The position numbers and the translations under genes are program-made. Under the pieces are notes generated by a model. It saw only the letters and a program-made list of their open reading frames with translations. It was not told the origin of the DNA and searched no databases. A stretch of DNA of 64,000 nt, taken from the NCBI RefSeq assembly GCF_004362215.1, contig NZ_SNWR01000001.1, positions 4,136,001 through 4,200,000 of the forward strand. Direction: 5' to 3'. The DNA is from Paractinoplanes brasiliensis. GTDB lineage: Bacteria; Actinomycetota; Actinomycetes; Mycobacteriales; Micromonosporaceae. Of the stretch, positions 7,801 through 15,533 are shown piece by piece. The number at the start of each line of letters is the position of its first letter. The first letter of the stretch is position 1.

Positions 7801-9216
7801 CTACACGGGGGCGGCTTCCCACGTGGCGATCAGGCGGGCCCCGTGCGGGTCGGCGTGTTCGTAACGCACCGTCCCCCCGTTGGCTTCGACCAGGTGCCGC
7901 ACGATGAACAGCCCCAGGCCGGCGCCGCGCATGAAGCGGCCGAACAGGTTGGGCAGCAGTTCGTCCGGGATGCCCTTGCCGTTGTCCTGCACGATCAAGT
8001 CGACCCGTTCGTCGTGCCGAACCGCCGAGATCACCACCGGCGACACCCCGTACGCGATGGCGTTGGTGACCAGGTTCTGCAGCACCGCGATGACGTGACC
8101 GCGGTCGGCCAGCGCCGCCAGGTCCTCGCCGATCTCGATGCGCACCTCGGCCGGGCCGGCCGTCGACGCCGCGACCACCGTCGTGGCCACCTCGTGCAGG
8201 GGGACCGGGGCCCGCCGCGCGGTGACCGAGCCCATGTCGAGCCGGAACAGCAGCTGCAGGTCGTTCATCATCTTGATCAGCCGCTGGGTGTTCTTGTCGA
8301 TCTTCGTGGCGAGCTCGAGCCGGATGTCCTCGGGCAGGTCGTCCCAGTCGGCGCGGAGCAGTTCGGCCAGGCTGGCGATCGAGCTGATGGGTTGGGCGAC
8401 GTCGTGGGTCAGCATCGAGGTGAGGTCGTTCTTGAAGGTCAGCGCGGTTTCGAGCCGGGTGTTGGCCTCGCGCAGCCGGAGGTTGCCCCGTTCCAGCTCG
8501 GCCGCCTTCTCGCTGAGCGTCTCCTCGGCCCGCTTGCGGTCGGCGATGTCGATGTAGGTCGCCACGTACGCCCGTGGTGCGCCCGCCTCGTCCGGGATCG
8601 GCGACACGCTGGCCAGCACCGGAACCGTGCCGCCGTCGACGCGGGGAAGTTGCCAGTCGCCGCCGGACGTGGGTGGCACGGGTGGGGGGTCGAGGCGTAC
8701 GGGCTCATCGGCGCCGTGCCCGGTGAGCTCCCGCCAGCGCCGGTTCACGTCGATCACGTGATAGTTGGCGTCGAGCACCATGACGGCCTCGTTCATCGAC
8801 TGGAACAGGGTGTCGGTGAAACCGGCGAGCTCACGTTGCCTGCGGTCGGCCCGCACCAGCGTACGGATCAACAGCCCGAGCAGCACCAGCACCGCGATCG
8901 CGAGCAGTGTCGCGACGGAGCCGGCGGGGTGGCGAGGCAGCGCGGCCAGGCAGAGAGCGACCGCGGCCAGCAGGAGGAGGGCGACGGCGCCGTGCACGAC
9001 CCGGCCGGGTGTCCGGCTCTGCACCGGGATCGTCTGCAACAGCAGAGCGAGTCCGGCCGGGACGAGCGCGGCCGCCGGGTCGGCGAGGAAGCCGTCCGGC
9101 GGAGCGCCTTTCAGTGAAATGAGCAGGGCCGTGAGGCCGAAGACGGCGACCGCGACGCCGGCACAGCCCGCTGTCAGACGGGAGAGCCTGCCCAGATCAC
9201 GCGCCGCAGCATGCAC
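7801..9216 (-). CDS. Membrane sensor histidine kinase with PAS domain
   Basis: A 471-residue sensor kinase. About four hydrophobic segments lie in residues 12-120, then a linker helix, a PAS domain (about 135-230, including LFQSMNEAVMVLDANYHVID), a coiled segment, a dimerisation helix with the phospho-acceptor His in LTHDVAQP, and an ATPase domain with N box NLVTNAIAYG, G1 box DNGKGIP and G2 box GAGLGLFIV. GTG 9216 follows GAGGGGA. No response regulator is adjacent on this strand; the orphan receiver at 9750 is a possible partner on proximity only. Confidence 0.9.
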   Translation of the reverse strand: MHAAARDLGRLSRLTAGCAGVAVAVFGLTALLISLKGAPPDGFLADPAAALVPAGLALLLQTIPVQSRTPGRVVHGAVALLLLAAVALCLAALPRHPAGSVATLLAIAVLVLLGLLIRTLVRADRRQRELAGFTDTLFQSMNEAVMVLDANYHVIDVNRRWRELTGHGADEPVRLDPPPVPPTSGGDWQLPRVDGGTVPVLASVSPIPDEAGAPRAYVATYIDIADRKRAEETLSEKAAELERGNLRLREANTRLETALTFKNDLTSMLTHDVAQPISSIASLAELLRADWDDLPEDIRLELATKIDKNTQRLIKMMNDLQLLFRLDMGSVTARRAPVPLHEVATTVVAASTAGPAEVRIEIGEDLAALADRGHVIAVLQNLVTNAIAYGVSPVVISAVRHDERVDLIVQDNGKGIPDELLPNLFGRFMRGAGLGLFIVRHLVEANGGTVRYEHADPHGARLIATWEAAPV

Positions 9217-9273
9217 GTAATCCCCTCAATAGCTGAGGAAACGAGCATAACGCTACGTATGCGGGTCAAGCGG

Positions 9274-9486
9274 TTACTTTCCGGCCCACTCGTAACCATC
9301 CTCGAGGACGATCCGCTCGGCGACCTTGACGATGTCCTCGTGGTGACGGTTCCCGTGGTGCCCGCAGAATGCCAGCTCGCCGCCGCTGGTCAGAGTGACC
9401 ACCAGCTTGGCCGCGGCGCCGCAGCGGTCGCAGCGCTCGGTCATCGAAGCAACGGTGGTGATCTCGGGCGACAGCAGGCTGGACAT
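9274..9486 (-). CDS. Small zinc-ribbon protein (DUF7455-like)
   Basis: A 70-residue protein with CDRCGAAAKLVVTLTSGGEL, then FCGHHGNRHHEDI: a CxxC pair followed by a C-x-HH cluster, likely one zinc site. Small proteins of this form are widespread in actinobacteria and their role is not known to me. The ATG at 9486 has AAGGAGAG just upstream. It is transcribed divergently from the response regulator. Confidence 0.8.
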   Translation of the reverse strand: MSSLLSPEITTVASMTERCDRCGAAAKLVVTLTSGGELAFCGHHGNRHHEDIVKVAERIVLEDGYEWAGK

Positions 9487-9749
9487 ATCGCTCTCCTTGC
9501 TCAGTGGCGGTGTGTAGCGGTACGAGGTGTCAATCGGCCCTCCGCCACACAGCCTTAGTGTTCGGTTCGATCTTCCAGCGCCCGGGTGCTCCCGGACATC
9601 CTCAACGATGCCCGAAACCCGGCCCCGGCATGCGTAACGGAGCGGGTGAACTCACTAACAAAGGCAAAGACCGGACCGTGCAACCTGCTGCCGATAGCGT
9701 GAGGCGCGAACCGGCACGGAACGTGAAGGCAGAACCACCGGGAGGATCC

Positions 9750-10151
9750 ATGTCGCAGGCGCCCGCATCCGAGTCGCGGCCGACGGTCCTGGTTGTGGAC
9801 GACGAGGAGGACCTGCGCGACATCATGCGGCGGATGCTCGAGCGCCGCGGCTTCGCCACCCTCATCGCCGGCGACTCCCAGCAAGCCATCGCCGCCTGCC
9901 GGGAGTTTCCCGGCGATATCGACATCCTCGTCACAGACCTGGGGCTGCCCGGTGTCTCGGGCGGCGAGCTCTCCCGCTCCGCCACCCAGCTGCGGCCCGA
10001 GATGAGCGTCGTCTACATCTCCGGGCTGCCCAAGGACATCGCCGTCGCCGACGGGCTCATCGGCGAGGACGCGTTGCTGGTGAAGAAGCCGTTCAGCAGT
10101 GAGGTGCTGGTTCAGACCCTGCGTTCGGTGCTCGGTGAGGCCGAGTCGTAG
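9750..10151 (+). CDS. Stand-alone response regulator receiver (CheY-like)
   Basis: A single receiver domain of 133 residues with acidic pair Asp17-Asp18, phospho-acceptor Asp63 (ILVTDLGLPG) and the conserved Lys in LLVKKPF; no output domain. GGAGG at 9741-9745 fixes the ATG at 9750. CTCA (9651-9654), 15 nt and ACCGGACC (9670-9677) upstream resemble the FliA-like motif before flgN, so co-expression with motility genes is possible but unproved. The 3' end overlaps the convergent methyltransferase gene by 40 nt. Confidence 0.88.
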   Translation: MSQAPASESRPTVLVVDDEEDLRDIMRRMLERRGFATLIAGDSQQAIAACREFPGDIDILVTDLGLPGVSGGELSRSATQLRPEMSVVYISGLPKDIAVADGLIGEDALLVKKPFSSEVLVQTLRSVLGEAES

Positions 10152-10891
10152 GGCAGGGTCAGCTCGCCGAGCCGCCATCGAGCCGGGCCGTCCAGCACCG
10201 GCCAGCCCTCCGCGCGCATCCGCCGGCAGGTCGCCAGCCAGCGCTGCCGCGGCCCGAACGGCGTCGCCTCGGTCTCCCAGGCCCGGCCCAGGGCCTGCAG
10301 CAACGTGTGCACTTGCTCACCCGGCACGTTGTGGTGGATCAGCGCCTTGGGCAGCCGCTCGGCGAACGTCGCCGGGTGATCCAGATCGGGCAGCCGGGCC
10401 GAGAGGGTCAGCGTTCCCGGCTCGCCGGCTTCCACCACGACCCACGTCGCTATCCGGCCCAGCTCGTCGCAGGTGCCCTCGACCAGCACGGCGCCGGACT
10501 CCGTCATCGCCCTCCAGGCCGCTGCCACCGTGTCCTCGGGGTACTGCCGCAGCACGTTGAACGCGCGAACCACCGTCGGGCGCAAGCCGGCCAGTTCGAA
10601 ACCGCCGCGCCGGAACCGCAGGTGCGGGGGCTCGGCGTACGGCTGGGCGGCTTCCACCCGTACGGGATCGATCTCGAGCCCCACCACGGTGACGTCGGGA
10701 CGGACGGCCGCGGCCAGACGGGTCCGCAGTTCGACGGCTGTGACCGGGGTGGCGCCGTAACCGAGGTCGATCACGAGCGGGTCGGCCGCGTTCCGCAGAA
10801 GATCACCACACCGGTACGCGATGTAGTTGTCGACACGACGCAACCGGTTGGGATTCGTCGTCCCCCGGGTGATCGCGCCGACCGGTTTCAC
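10112..10891 (-). CDS. Class I SAM-dependent methyltransferase-like protein
   Basis: A 259-residue Rossmann-type protein. Motif I is LVIDLGYGATPVTAVEL, followed by VVGLEIDPVRVE, where the acidic residue would bind the SAM ribose; later come FNVLRQYPE and GAVLVEGTCDELGRI. Start GTG at 10891 lies 2 nt after the upstream SDR stop, with GGGAGAAG before it, so the two are co-transcribed. The substrate is unknown. Confidence 0.8.
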   Translation of the reverse strand: MKPVGAITRGTTNPNRLRRVDNYIAYRCGDLLRNAADPLVIDLGYGATPVTAVELRTRLAAAVRPDVTVVGLEIDPVRVEAAQPYAEPPHLRFRRGGFELAGLRPTVVRAFNVLRQYPEDTVAAAWRAMTESGAVLVEGTCDELGRIATWVVVEAGEPGTLTLSARLPDLDHPATFAERLPKALIHHNVPGEQVHTLLQALGRAWETEATPFGPRQRWLATCRRMRAEGWPVLDGPARWRLGELTLPYDSASPSTERRV

Positions 10892-10893
10892 GA

Positions 10894-11649
10894 CTACTTC
10901 TCCCGGTGGACCTTGTGCTGCGCCGCCTGCGCGATCGGGCGCACCACGATGCGGTCGAGATTCACGTGGTGGGGCCGGGTGGCCGCGTACGCGATGATGT
11001 CCGCGATGTCGTCGGCCACAAGCGGTTCCCGTACGCCGTCGTAGATCGCATCCGCACGGGCCTGGTCGCCGCCGAAGCGCTTGAGCGAGAACTCGTCCGT
11101 ACGCACCATGCCCGGGTCGACCTCGACGACCCGCACCGGCTTGCCCGACAGTTCCAGCCGCAGCGTTCCGACCAGGGCCGTCTGCGCGTGTTTGGCCGCC
11201 GTGTACCCGCCGCCGCCCTCGTAGGCCGTGAACGCCGCGGTCGAGCCGACCGTCACGATCGTCCCCGCGCCACTGGCCACCAGCGCCGGGAGCAGGGCCT
11301 GGGTCATCCGGAGGGTGCCCAGCACGTTGACGTCGTACATCCACTGCCAGTCGGCCGTCGAACCCGACTCGACCGGATCGAGCCCGATCGCCCCGCCCGC
11401 GTTGTTGACCAGCAGCGTGACGGGGCCGCCGAGCTCGCCCACGGCCGCGGCCAGCGCTGCCACCGACTGGTCGGACGTGACGTCGCACTCGACCGCGGTG
11501 GCCGCCGGACCGATCTTCTCGACCAGGGCGGCCAGGCGGTCGGCCCGCCGGGCGGCCGCGACGACATGGAACCCTTCGGTCGCGAGCCGGCGGGCGGTGG
11601 CCGCCCCGATGCCGCTCGACGCGCCCGTCACCACAGCGATGTTCTGCAT
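10894..11649 (-). CDS. Short-chain dehydrogenase/reductase
   Basis: A 251-residue classical SDR with cofactor motif TGASSGIG, the NNAGG motif, a catalytic Ser in VTVGSTAAF and the YxxxK pair in GYTAAKHAQ. The first acidic/basic residues after strand 2 (AARRADR) suggest NADP(H). It is translationally linked to the following methyltransferase. I start at ATG 11649 (MQNIAVVTG, the typical SDR opening); a GTG at 11679 would add ten residues. Substrate unknown. Confidence 0.85.
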   Translation of the reverse strand: MQNIAVVTGASSGIGAATARRLATEGFHVVAAARRADRLAALVEKIGPAATAVECDVTSDQSVAALAAAVGELGGPVTLLVNNAGGAIGLDPVESGSTADWQWMYDVNVLGTLRMTQALLPALVASGAGTIVTVGSTAAFTAYEGGGGYTAAKHAQTALVGTLRLELSGKPVRVVEVDPGMVRTDEFSLKRFGGDQARADAIYDGVREPLVADDIADIIAYAATRPHHVNLDRIVVRPIAQAAQHKVHREK

Positions 11650-11772
11650 GCCCCCATGATTCCCGATGACTTGGGTCACCCCCGAGCGGCCGCATAGTGG
11701 TTCAGCGCGGTCAGGCGGGGAAGATTAATGACTGCGCAACAATCTCCGTGACCCCCACCAGGAGGACAAACC

Positions 11773-13044
11773 GTGGCAGAATGGCCGACCCCGCGGCGCA
11801 TCGCCACCCTCTCGGTTCACACGTCCCCGCTCGAGCAGCCGGGCACCGGCGACGCCGGCGGCATGAACGTGTACATCGTCGAGGTTTCCAAGCGGCTCGC
11901 CCGCCTCGGCGTCGAAGTCGAGATCTTCACCCGCGCCACCCGCGGTGATCTTCCCCCGATCGTCGAGATGACGCCCGGCGTCACCGTCCGGCACGTCACC
12001 TCGGGCCCGTTCGAAGGTCTGTCGAAGGAGGAGCTGCCGGCGCAGCTGTGCGCCTTCACCAGCGGCGTGCTGCGGGCCGAGGCGGCGCACCCGCCGGGCC
12101 ACTACGACCTGATCCATTCGCACTACTGGCTCTCCGGCCAGGTCGGCTGGCTGGCACGCGAGCGCTGGGGCGTGCCGCACGTGCACACCGCGCACACCCT
12201 GGCCAAGGTCAAGAACAGGCTGATCGCGGCCGGTGACCGCCCCGAGCCCAAGGCCCGCGTGATCGGCGAGGAACAGGTGATCGCCGAGTCCGACCGGCTG
12301 GTCGCCAACACCCGGTTCGAGGCGCAAGATCTGGTCGCCTACTACGACGCCGACCCGGCTCGCACCGCGGTCGTGCAGCCCGGCGTCGACCTCGACCGGT
12401 TCCGGCCCGGCCCCGGCGAGCGAGCCCGGTTCGGGCTGCCCGAGCACGGCAAGGTGATCGCCTTCGTGGGCCGGATCCAGCCGCTCAAGGCGCCCGACGT
12501 GCTGATCTCGGCGTTGGCCGGCATGCGTACCGACGAGGATGTCCGGCTCGTCATCTGCGGCGGGCCCAGCGGGAGCGGGCTCGACCGGCCGACCGCGCTG
12601 ATCGAACTGGCCGCTTCGCTGGGCGTGAGCGATCGGATCGTCTTCCTGCCCCCGCAGAACGGCGCCGGCCTGGCCGCGCTCTATCGCAGTGCCGACCTGG
12701 TCGCGGTGCCGTCCTACAACGAGTCGTTCGGGCTGGTCGCGCTGGAGGCGCAGGCGTGCGGCACGCCGGTGGTGGCGGCCGCGGTCGGTGGCCTGGTCAC
12801 AGCCGTACGCCACCAGAGGAGCGGCGTGCTCGTCGACGGGCACGACCCGTACGAGTGGGCTCGGGTGCTCGACGGCCTGCTGGCGCAGCCACGACTGCTC
12901 CGGCGGCTGGCGGCCGGGGCGGTCGCACACGCTGCCGACTTCTCATGGGACCGTACGGCCGAAGGGCTGCTCGCCGTCTACCGTGAGGCCGTGACCGAGC
13001 ACCGCGCCCTGATCGCGAAGCGCCTGGAGGCGTACGCATGGTGA
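11773..13044 (+). CDS. mshA: D-inositol-3-phosphate glycosyltransferase MshA
   Basis: First committed enzyme of mycothiol biosynthesis, transferring GlcNAc from UDP-GlcNAc to 1L-myo-inositol-1-phosphate. The 423-residue GT-B, family GT4 protein has the MshA N-terminus SVHTSPLEQPGTGDAGGMNV, HSHYWLSG, FVGRIQPLKAPD and the nucleotide-sugar motif NESFGLVALEAQACGTPVV. GTG 11773 lies behind CAGGAGG. It overlaps the YbjN-like gene, as in mycobacteria where mshA (Rv0486) precedes Rv0487. Confidence 0.96.
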   Translation: MAEWPTPRRIATLSVHTSPLEQPGTGDAGGMNVYIVEVSKRLARLGVEVEIFTRATRGDLPPIVEMTPGVTVRHVTSGPFEGLSKEELPAQLCAFTSGVLRAEAAHPPGHYDLIHSHYWLSGQVGWLARERWGVPHVHTAHTLAKVKNRLIAAGDRPEPKARVIGEEQVIAESDRLVANTRFEAQDLVAYYDADPARTAVVQPGVDLDRFRPGPGERARFGLPEHGKVIAFVGRIQPLKAPDVLISALAGMRTDEDVRLVICGGPSGSGLDRPTALIELAASLGVSDRIVFLPPQNGAGLAALYRSADLVAVPSYNESFGLVALEAQACGTPVVAAAVGGLVTAVRHQRSGVLVDGHDPYEWARVLDGLLAQPRLLRRLAAGAVAHAADFSWDRTAEGLLAVYREAVTEHRALIAKRLEAYAW

Positions 13045-13526
13045 CCGCCCTGATCGAGAAGGTGCTGACCGACCGCGAGCTCGAATGGGAGACGACCGGC
13101 CCGGGGGCTTACGTCGTGACGCTGCCCGGCACGCACAAGCTCAAGACGGCGGTCAACCTGATCGTCGGCGAGCACGCGATGCGCATCGAGGCCTTCGTCA
13201 TGCGCCGGCCCGACGAGCGGCACGAGGAGCTGTGGGCCTGGCTGCTGCGGAAGAACGCCCGCATGTACGGGGTCGCGTTCTCGATCGACGCGGCCGGGGA
13301 CGTCTACCTCACCGGGCGGGTCTCGCTGGGCGGCCTCGACGAGGACGAGCTCGACCGTCTGCTCGGGTCGGTCCTCACGTACGCCGACGAGTCGTTCGAC
13401 ACGATGCTCGAGATCGGCTTCGGCTCGTCCATCCGGCGTGAGTGGGAGTGGCGGGTCAAGCGGGGCGAATCACTGGCCAACCTGCAGGCGTTCCGGCATC
13501 TGGCGCCTACCTCGGACGAGCCCTGA
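13038..13526 (+). CDS. YbjN domain-containing protein
   Basis: A 162-residue protein of the YbjN family (Rv0487-like), which resembles type III secretion chaperone folds; biochemical role unknown. Visible features are an N-terminal helix, a beta sheet with YVVTLPGTHKLKTAVNL and IEAFVMRRPDE, and a C-terminal helix around FGSSIRREWEWRVKRGES. Its ATG overlaps the last codons of mshA by 7 nt, so it is translationally coupled to mycothiol synthesis. Confidence 0.9.
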   Translation: MVTALIEKVLTDRELEWETTGPGAYVVTLPGTHKLKTAVNLIVGEHAMRIEAFVMRRPDERHEELWAWLLRKNARMYGVAFSIDAAGDVYLTGRVSLGGLDEDELDRLLGSVLTYADESFDTMLEIGFGSSIRREWEWRVKRGESLANLQAFRHLAPTSDEP

Positions 13527-13657
13527 CCGTTGCGCTGACGAGCGCTCCCGGCGGAATCGGTCAGAACGCTCGGATCGGGGCAAGCTGGTCGGCCGGATGT
13601 GGGACAGGTCATCCGCCGATCGTCCAATTGTCGATGACTGTGATGGTGCAGACAGAT

Positions 13658-13702
13658 GGCAGACAGCTAGTTGGCTTGTCTGCCTTGACTGCCCCAACTA
13701 GC
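13658..13702. promoter_or_regulatory. Two interlocking inverted repeats over a promoter
   Basis: Arms 13658-13665/13677-13684 (GGCAGACA/TGTCTGCC, 8 bp) and 13666-13674/13694-13702 (GCTAGTTGG/CCAACTAGC, 9 bp) are both perfect, and the second left arm lies in the loop of the first. As DNA they look like operators: their right arms cover the -35 and -10 of the promoter at 13676-13704. If transcribed from further upstream they would be mutually exclusive hairpins or a strained pseudoknot. Confidence 0.6.
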
Positions 13703-13704
13703 GT
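13676..13704 (+). promoter_or_regulatory. Probable housekeeping-type promoter of the small RNA
   Basis: TTGTCT (13676-13681), a 17-nt spacer and TAGCGT (13699-13704) fit an actinobacterial vegetative promoter. The start site would fall near 13711, just before the first stem of the predicted RNA. Confidence 0.5.
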
Positions 13705-13710
13705 AATCAA

Positions 13711-13908
13711 TGGACGTCGGACCGTTAGTTCGGGGAACTGGTTGATCGGCAACGATCGCCGCGGCCGACGTTTGGGGACGGGTGGCATAAGCCGTTGGGG
13801 GACGGCGCGACCCGAGACCGGCGGTTAGTGCGGGCGACGCCTATGGGGATGGGCGTCGTCCGCCGCCGCCGGTGCCAACAGCAGACGGCCTGACCGGCCG
13901 TCTTTTTT
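13711..13908 (+). ncRNA. Candidate structured small RNA with intrinsic terminator
   Basis: About 198 nt in a gene-free stretch between the YbjN-like gene and a convergent MFS gene. Predicted by eye: a closing stem of 13714-13720 with 13765-13771, extended by 13722-13724 with 13762-13764; inside it two 5-bp hairpins, 13727-13731/13735-13739 (loop GGG) and 13744-13748/13753-13757 (GNRA loop GCAA), making a three-way junction. Then follow 13791-13795/13802-13806 (loop TGGGGG), a 12-bp stem with one G-U pair, 13830-13841/13852-13863 (loop TATGGGGATG), and the terminator 13883-13908. GGGGA occurs four times, three of them in or at hairpin loops. No open reading frame in it looks protein-like. Not recognised as a known family. 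Confidence 0.6.
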
Positions 13909-13912
13909 GTGC
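13876..13912 (+). repeat. Imperfect direct repeat, copy 1 (contains terminator)
   Basis: This 37-nt segment, including the terminator hairpin and T tract, recurs in altered form at 14013-14050; roughly three quarters of positions match. Only this copy keeps a well-paired hairpin. Confidence 0.6.
13883..13908 (+). terminator. Strong intrinsic terminator of the small RNA
   Basis: Perfect 8-bp stem AGACGGCC/GGCCGTCT (13883-13890 with 13896-13903), 5-nt loop, then an uninterrupted T run to 13908. A canonical T-tract terminator is rare in this GC-rich window and implies an active transcript from the left. Confidence 0.85.
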
Positions 13913-14191
13913 CAGTGGCGGGCGGCAGGCATCACGAGCCAGTTCGGTGCTCTGTGCCTGTAGGCCGGGCCGGTGCAGGCTTCATGGGCAGCTCGGTGCG
14001 CTCGGTTGGCCTCAACCGCGGACAGCCTCATCGGCCGGTGTTTTTTGTGCGCTCGGCCCTGTGGATAACCCGTGTTGCGCTCCCGCCGCGGCGTAAAGTC
14101 CCCTCCGTCCCTGGGTGGCTGGGGGTGGCGGTGGGCTGATGCGACCAGAAAAACTGTCGGTGGCCGGGCATGCTCGGGTCGCGGTGTGGCG
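13909..14191. other. Gene-free stretch with decayed repeat and one DnaA-box-like site
   Basis: No convincing gene. It holds the second, degenerate repeat copy with its T run (14041-14046), a small hairpin CGGTTG/CAACCG near 14005, and TGTGGATAA (14060-14068), the complement of the E. coli DnaA box TTATCCACA. The convergent MFS gene ends at 14192. Confidence 0.5.
14013..14050 (+). repeat. Imperfect direct repeat, copy 2 (decayed terminator)
   Basis: Related to 13876-13912: the flanking CAACnGC, the core GACnGCC and the block TTTTTTGTGC are shared, but mutations remove most stem pairing. It suggests a past duplication of the small-RNA 3' end or terminator. Confidence 0.55.
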
Positions 14192-15412
14192 TCAGCGCAC
14201 GTCCGCGACCGCGGCGGTTTCGTGGCGGACAGCGGCCACCCGGCGTTCGCGGGGCGGCCCCGCCACCAGGTGCAGCGCCGCGGCGATCGCCCCGAGCGCG
14301 CCCACCACCAGCCAGTGCGCGTCGCCCAGATATTCCAGCCCCGCGCCGCCCAGTGCCGGGGCCAGAAACGACGCCGCGGGGAACGTCAGGAAGAACACCG
14401 CCTGGTATCGGCCGCGCAAGGCGAGCGGCGCCAGCTCCGAGTTGATCTCGGCGTTGGGTGGTGCGGCGAGCATGCTGCCGACGGTCCAGACCGCCGCCGC
14501 GAGCAGATACCAGGCGACGTGATCGGCGAACGCCAGCAGTCCGAAGCCGAGGCCGTCGACGAGCAGGGCCAGCGCCAGCACTCGATGCTTGGGCCGCCCG
14601 TCGATCAGCTTCGGCACGAAGAGCTGCCCGAGCACGATCAGCGCCCCGCCGAGGGCGACCACCGAGCCGTACGCGGCCGGCGACAGCCCGTCGGCGTGCA
14701 TGGCGAGCGGCACGATCGTGTTGCTCTGGGTGTAGATCAACGCCTGGACCAGGGTGAGCCCGGTGAACACCAGGAAGATTCGGTCGCGCAGCACGGTGCC
14801 GAGCCCGCCACGGGCGTGCCGGGCGACAGGGCTTCGCAGTGTCTCCGGCACTTTCCAGGCGATCAGCACGCCGGTGACCAGCGTGCATGCCGCGTCGATG
14901 AGGAACAGCCCCAGGTAACTCCACCGGGCCAGCAACCCGGCCAGCAGCGAAGCCCCCGCCAGCCCCAGGTTGAGCGCCCAGAACTGCAGGTTGAAGGCGC
15001 GCGACCGTTTCCCGGCCGGGGTCACGTCGATGATCGCGGCCACGAACGCGGGACCGGCCATCGACTGCGCCACCCCGAGCAGCGCGCAGAACACCGCGAT
15101 CGGGCCCAGGCCGGTGCTCAGGGCCAGCGCGACGAGGGCCGCGACGGTCGTGAAGTGTGAGGTCAGAAGCGTGCGCCGCCGTCCCCAGCGGTCGGTCAGC
15201 ACGCCGCCGGCCAGGGTTCCGATCAAACCCCCGATCCCGTACGTCCCCACGACGAGTCCTGCCTGAGCGGCTCCCGCGCCGCGTTGTGAGGTCAGGTAGA
15301 GCGAGAGGAACAGGACCGCGAAGCCGCCGACCTTGTTGATCAGCAGACCGGACCAGAGGTACCAGTACGTGGCCGACAGCCCGCCCGCCGTGTCCCGCAG
15401 CCATGCCCGCAA
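14192..15412 (-). CDS. Major facilitator superfamily transporter
   Basis: A 406-residue protein with about 12 hydrophobic segments and the MFS motif A loop GGVLTDRWGRRRTLL between TM2 and TM3; drug:proton antiporter-like by general form, substrate unknown. The apparent start is TTG at 15412 with GGGGGCG upstream, and its first residues (MRAWLRDTAGGL) align with those of the next upstream gene, supporting the choice. It is the downstream member of a tandem paralogous pair separated by about 120 nt. Confidence 0.85.
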   Translation of the reverse strand: MRAWLRDTAGGLSATYWYLWSGLLINKVGGFAVLFLSLYLTSQRGAGAAQAGLVVGTYGIGGLIGTLAGGVLTDRWGRRRTLLTSHFTTVAALVALALSTGLGPIAVFCALLGVAQSMAGPAFVAAIIDVTPAGKRSRAFNLQFWALNLGLAGASLLAGLLARWSYLGLFLIDAACTLVTGVLIAWKVPETLRSPVARHARGGLGTVLRDRIFLVFTGLTLVQALIYTQSNTIVPLAMHADGLSPAAYGSVVALGGALIVLGQLFVPKLIDGRPKHRVLALALLVDGLGFGLLAFADHVAWYLLAAAVWTVGSMLAAPPNAEINSELAPLALRGRYQAVFFLTFPAASFLAPALGGAGLEYLGDAHWLVVGALGAIAAALHLVAGPPRERRVAAVRHETAAVADVR

Positions 15413-15533
15413 CGCCGCGCCCCCACAACAGGTAACCGTCTTAACAGATCAGACGTTACCGGCAGATCCGCTCGAACGCTGAGTCGGCCGCCGTACGGAA
15501 GGACCCGGGGGACAGCGGCTGGAGGCCCGGCGC

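Noticed and set aside
9690..9697. Sigma-28 -10 element GCCGATAG before the orphan receiver
   Set aside because: No CTCA- or TAAA-like -35 occurs 14-17 nt upstream.
13711..13908. 6C RNA
   Set aside because: C-rich loops occur only on the minus strand, while the terminator and promoter are on the plus strand, where the loops are G-rich.
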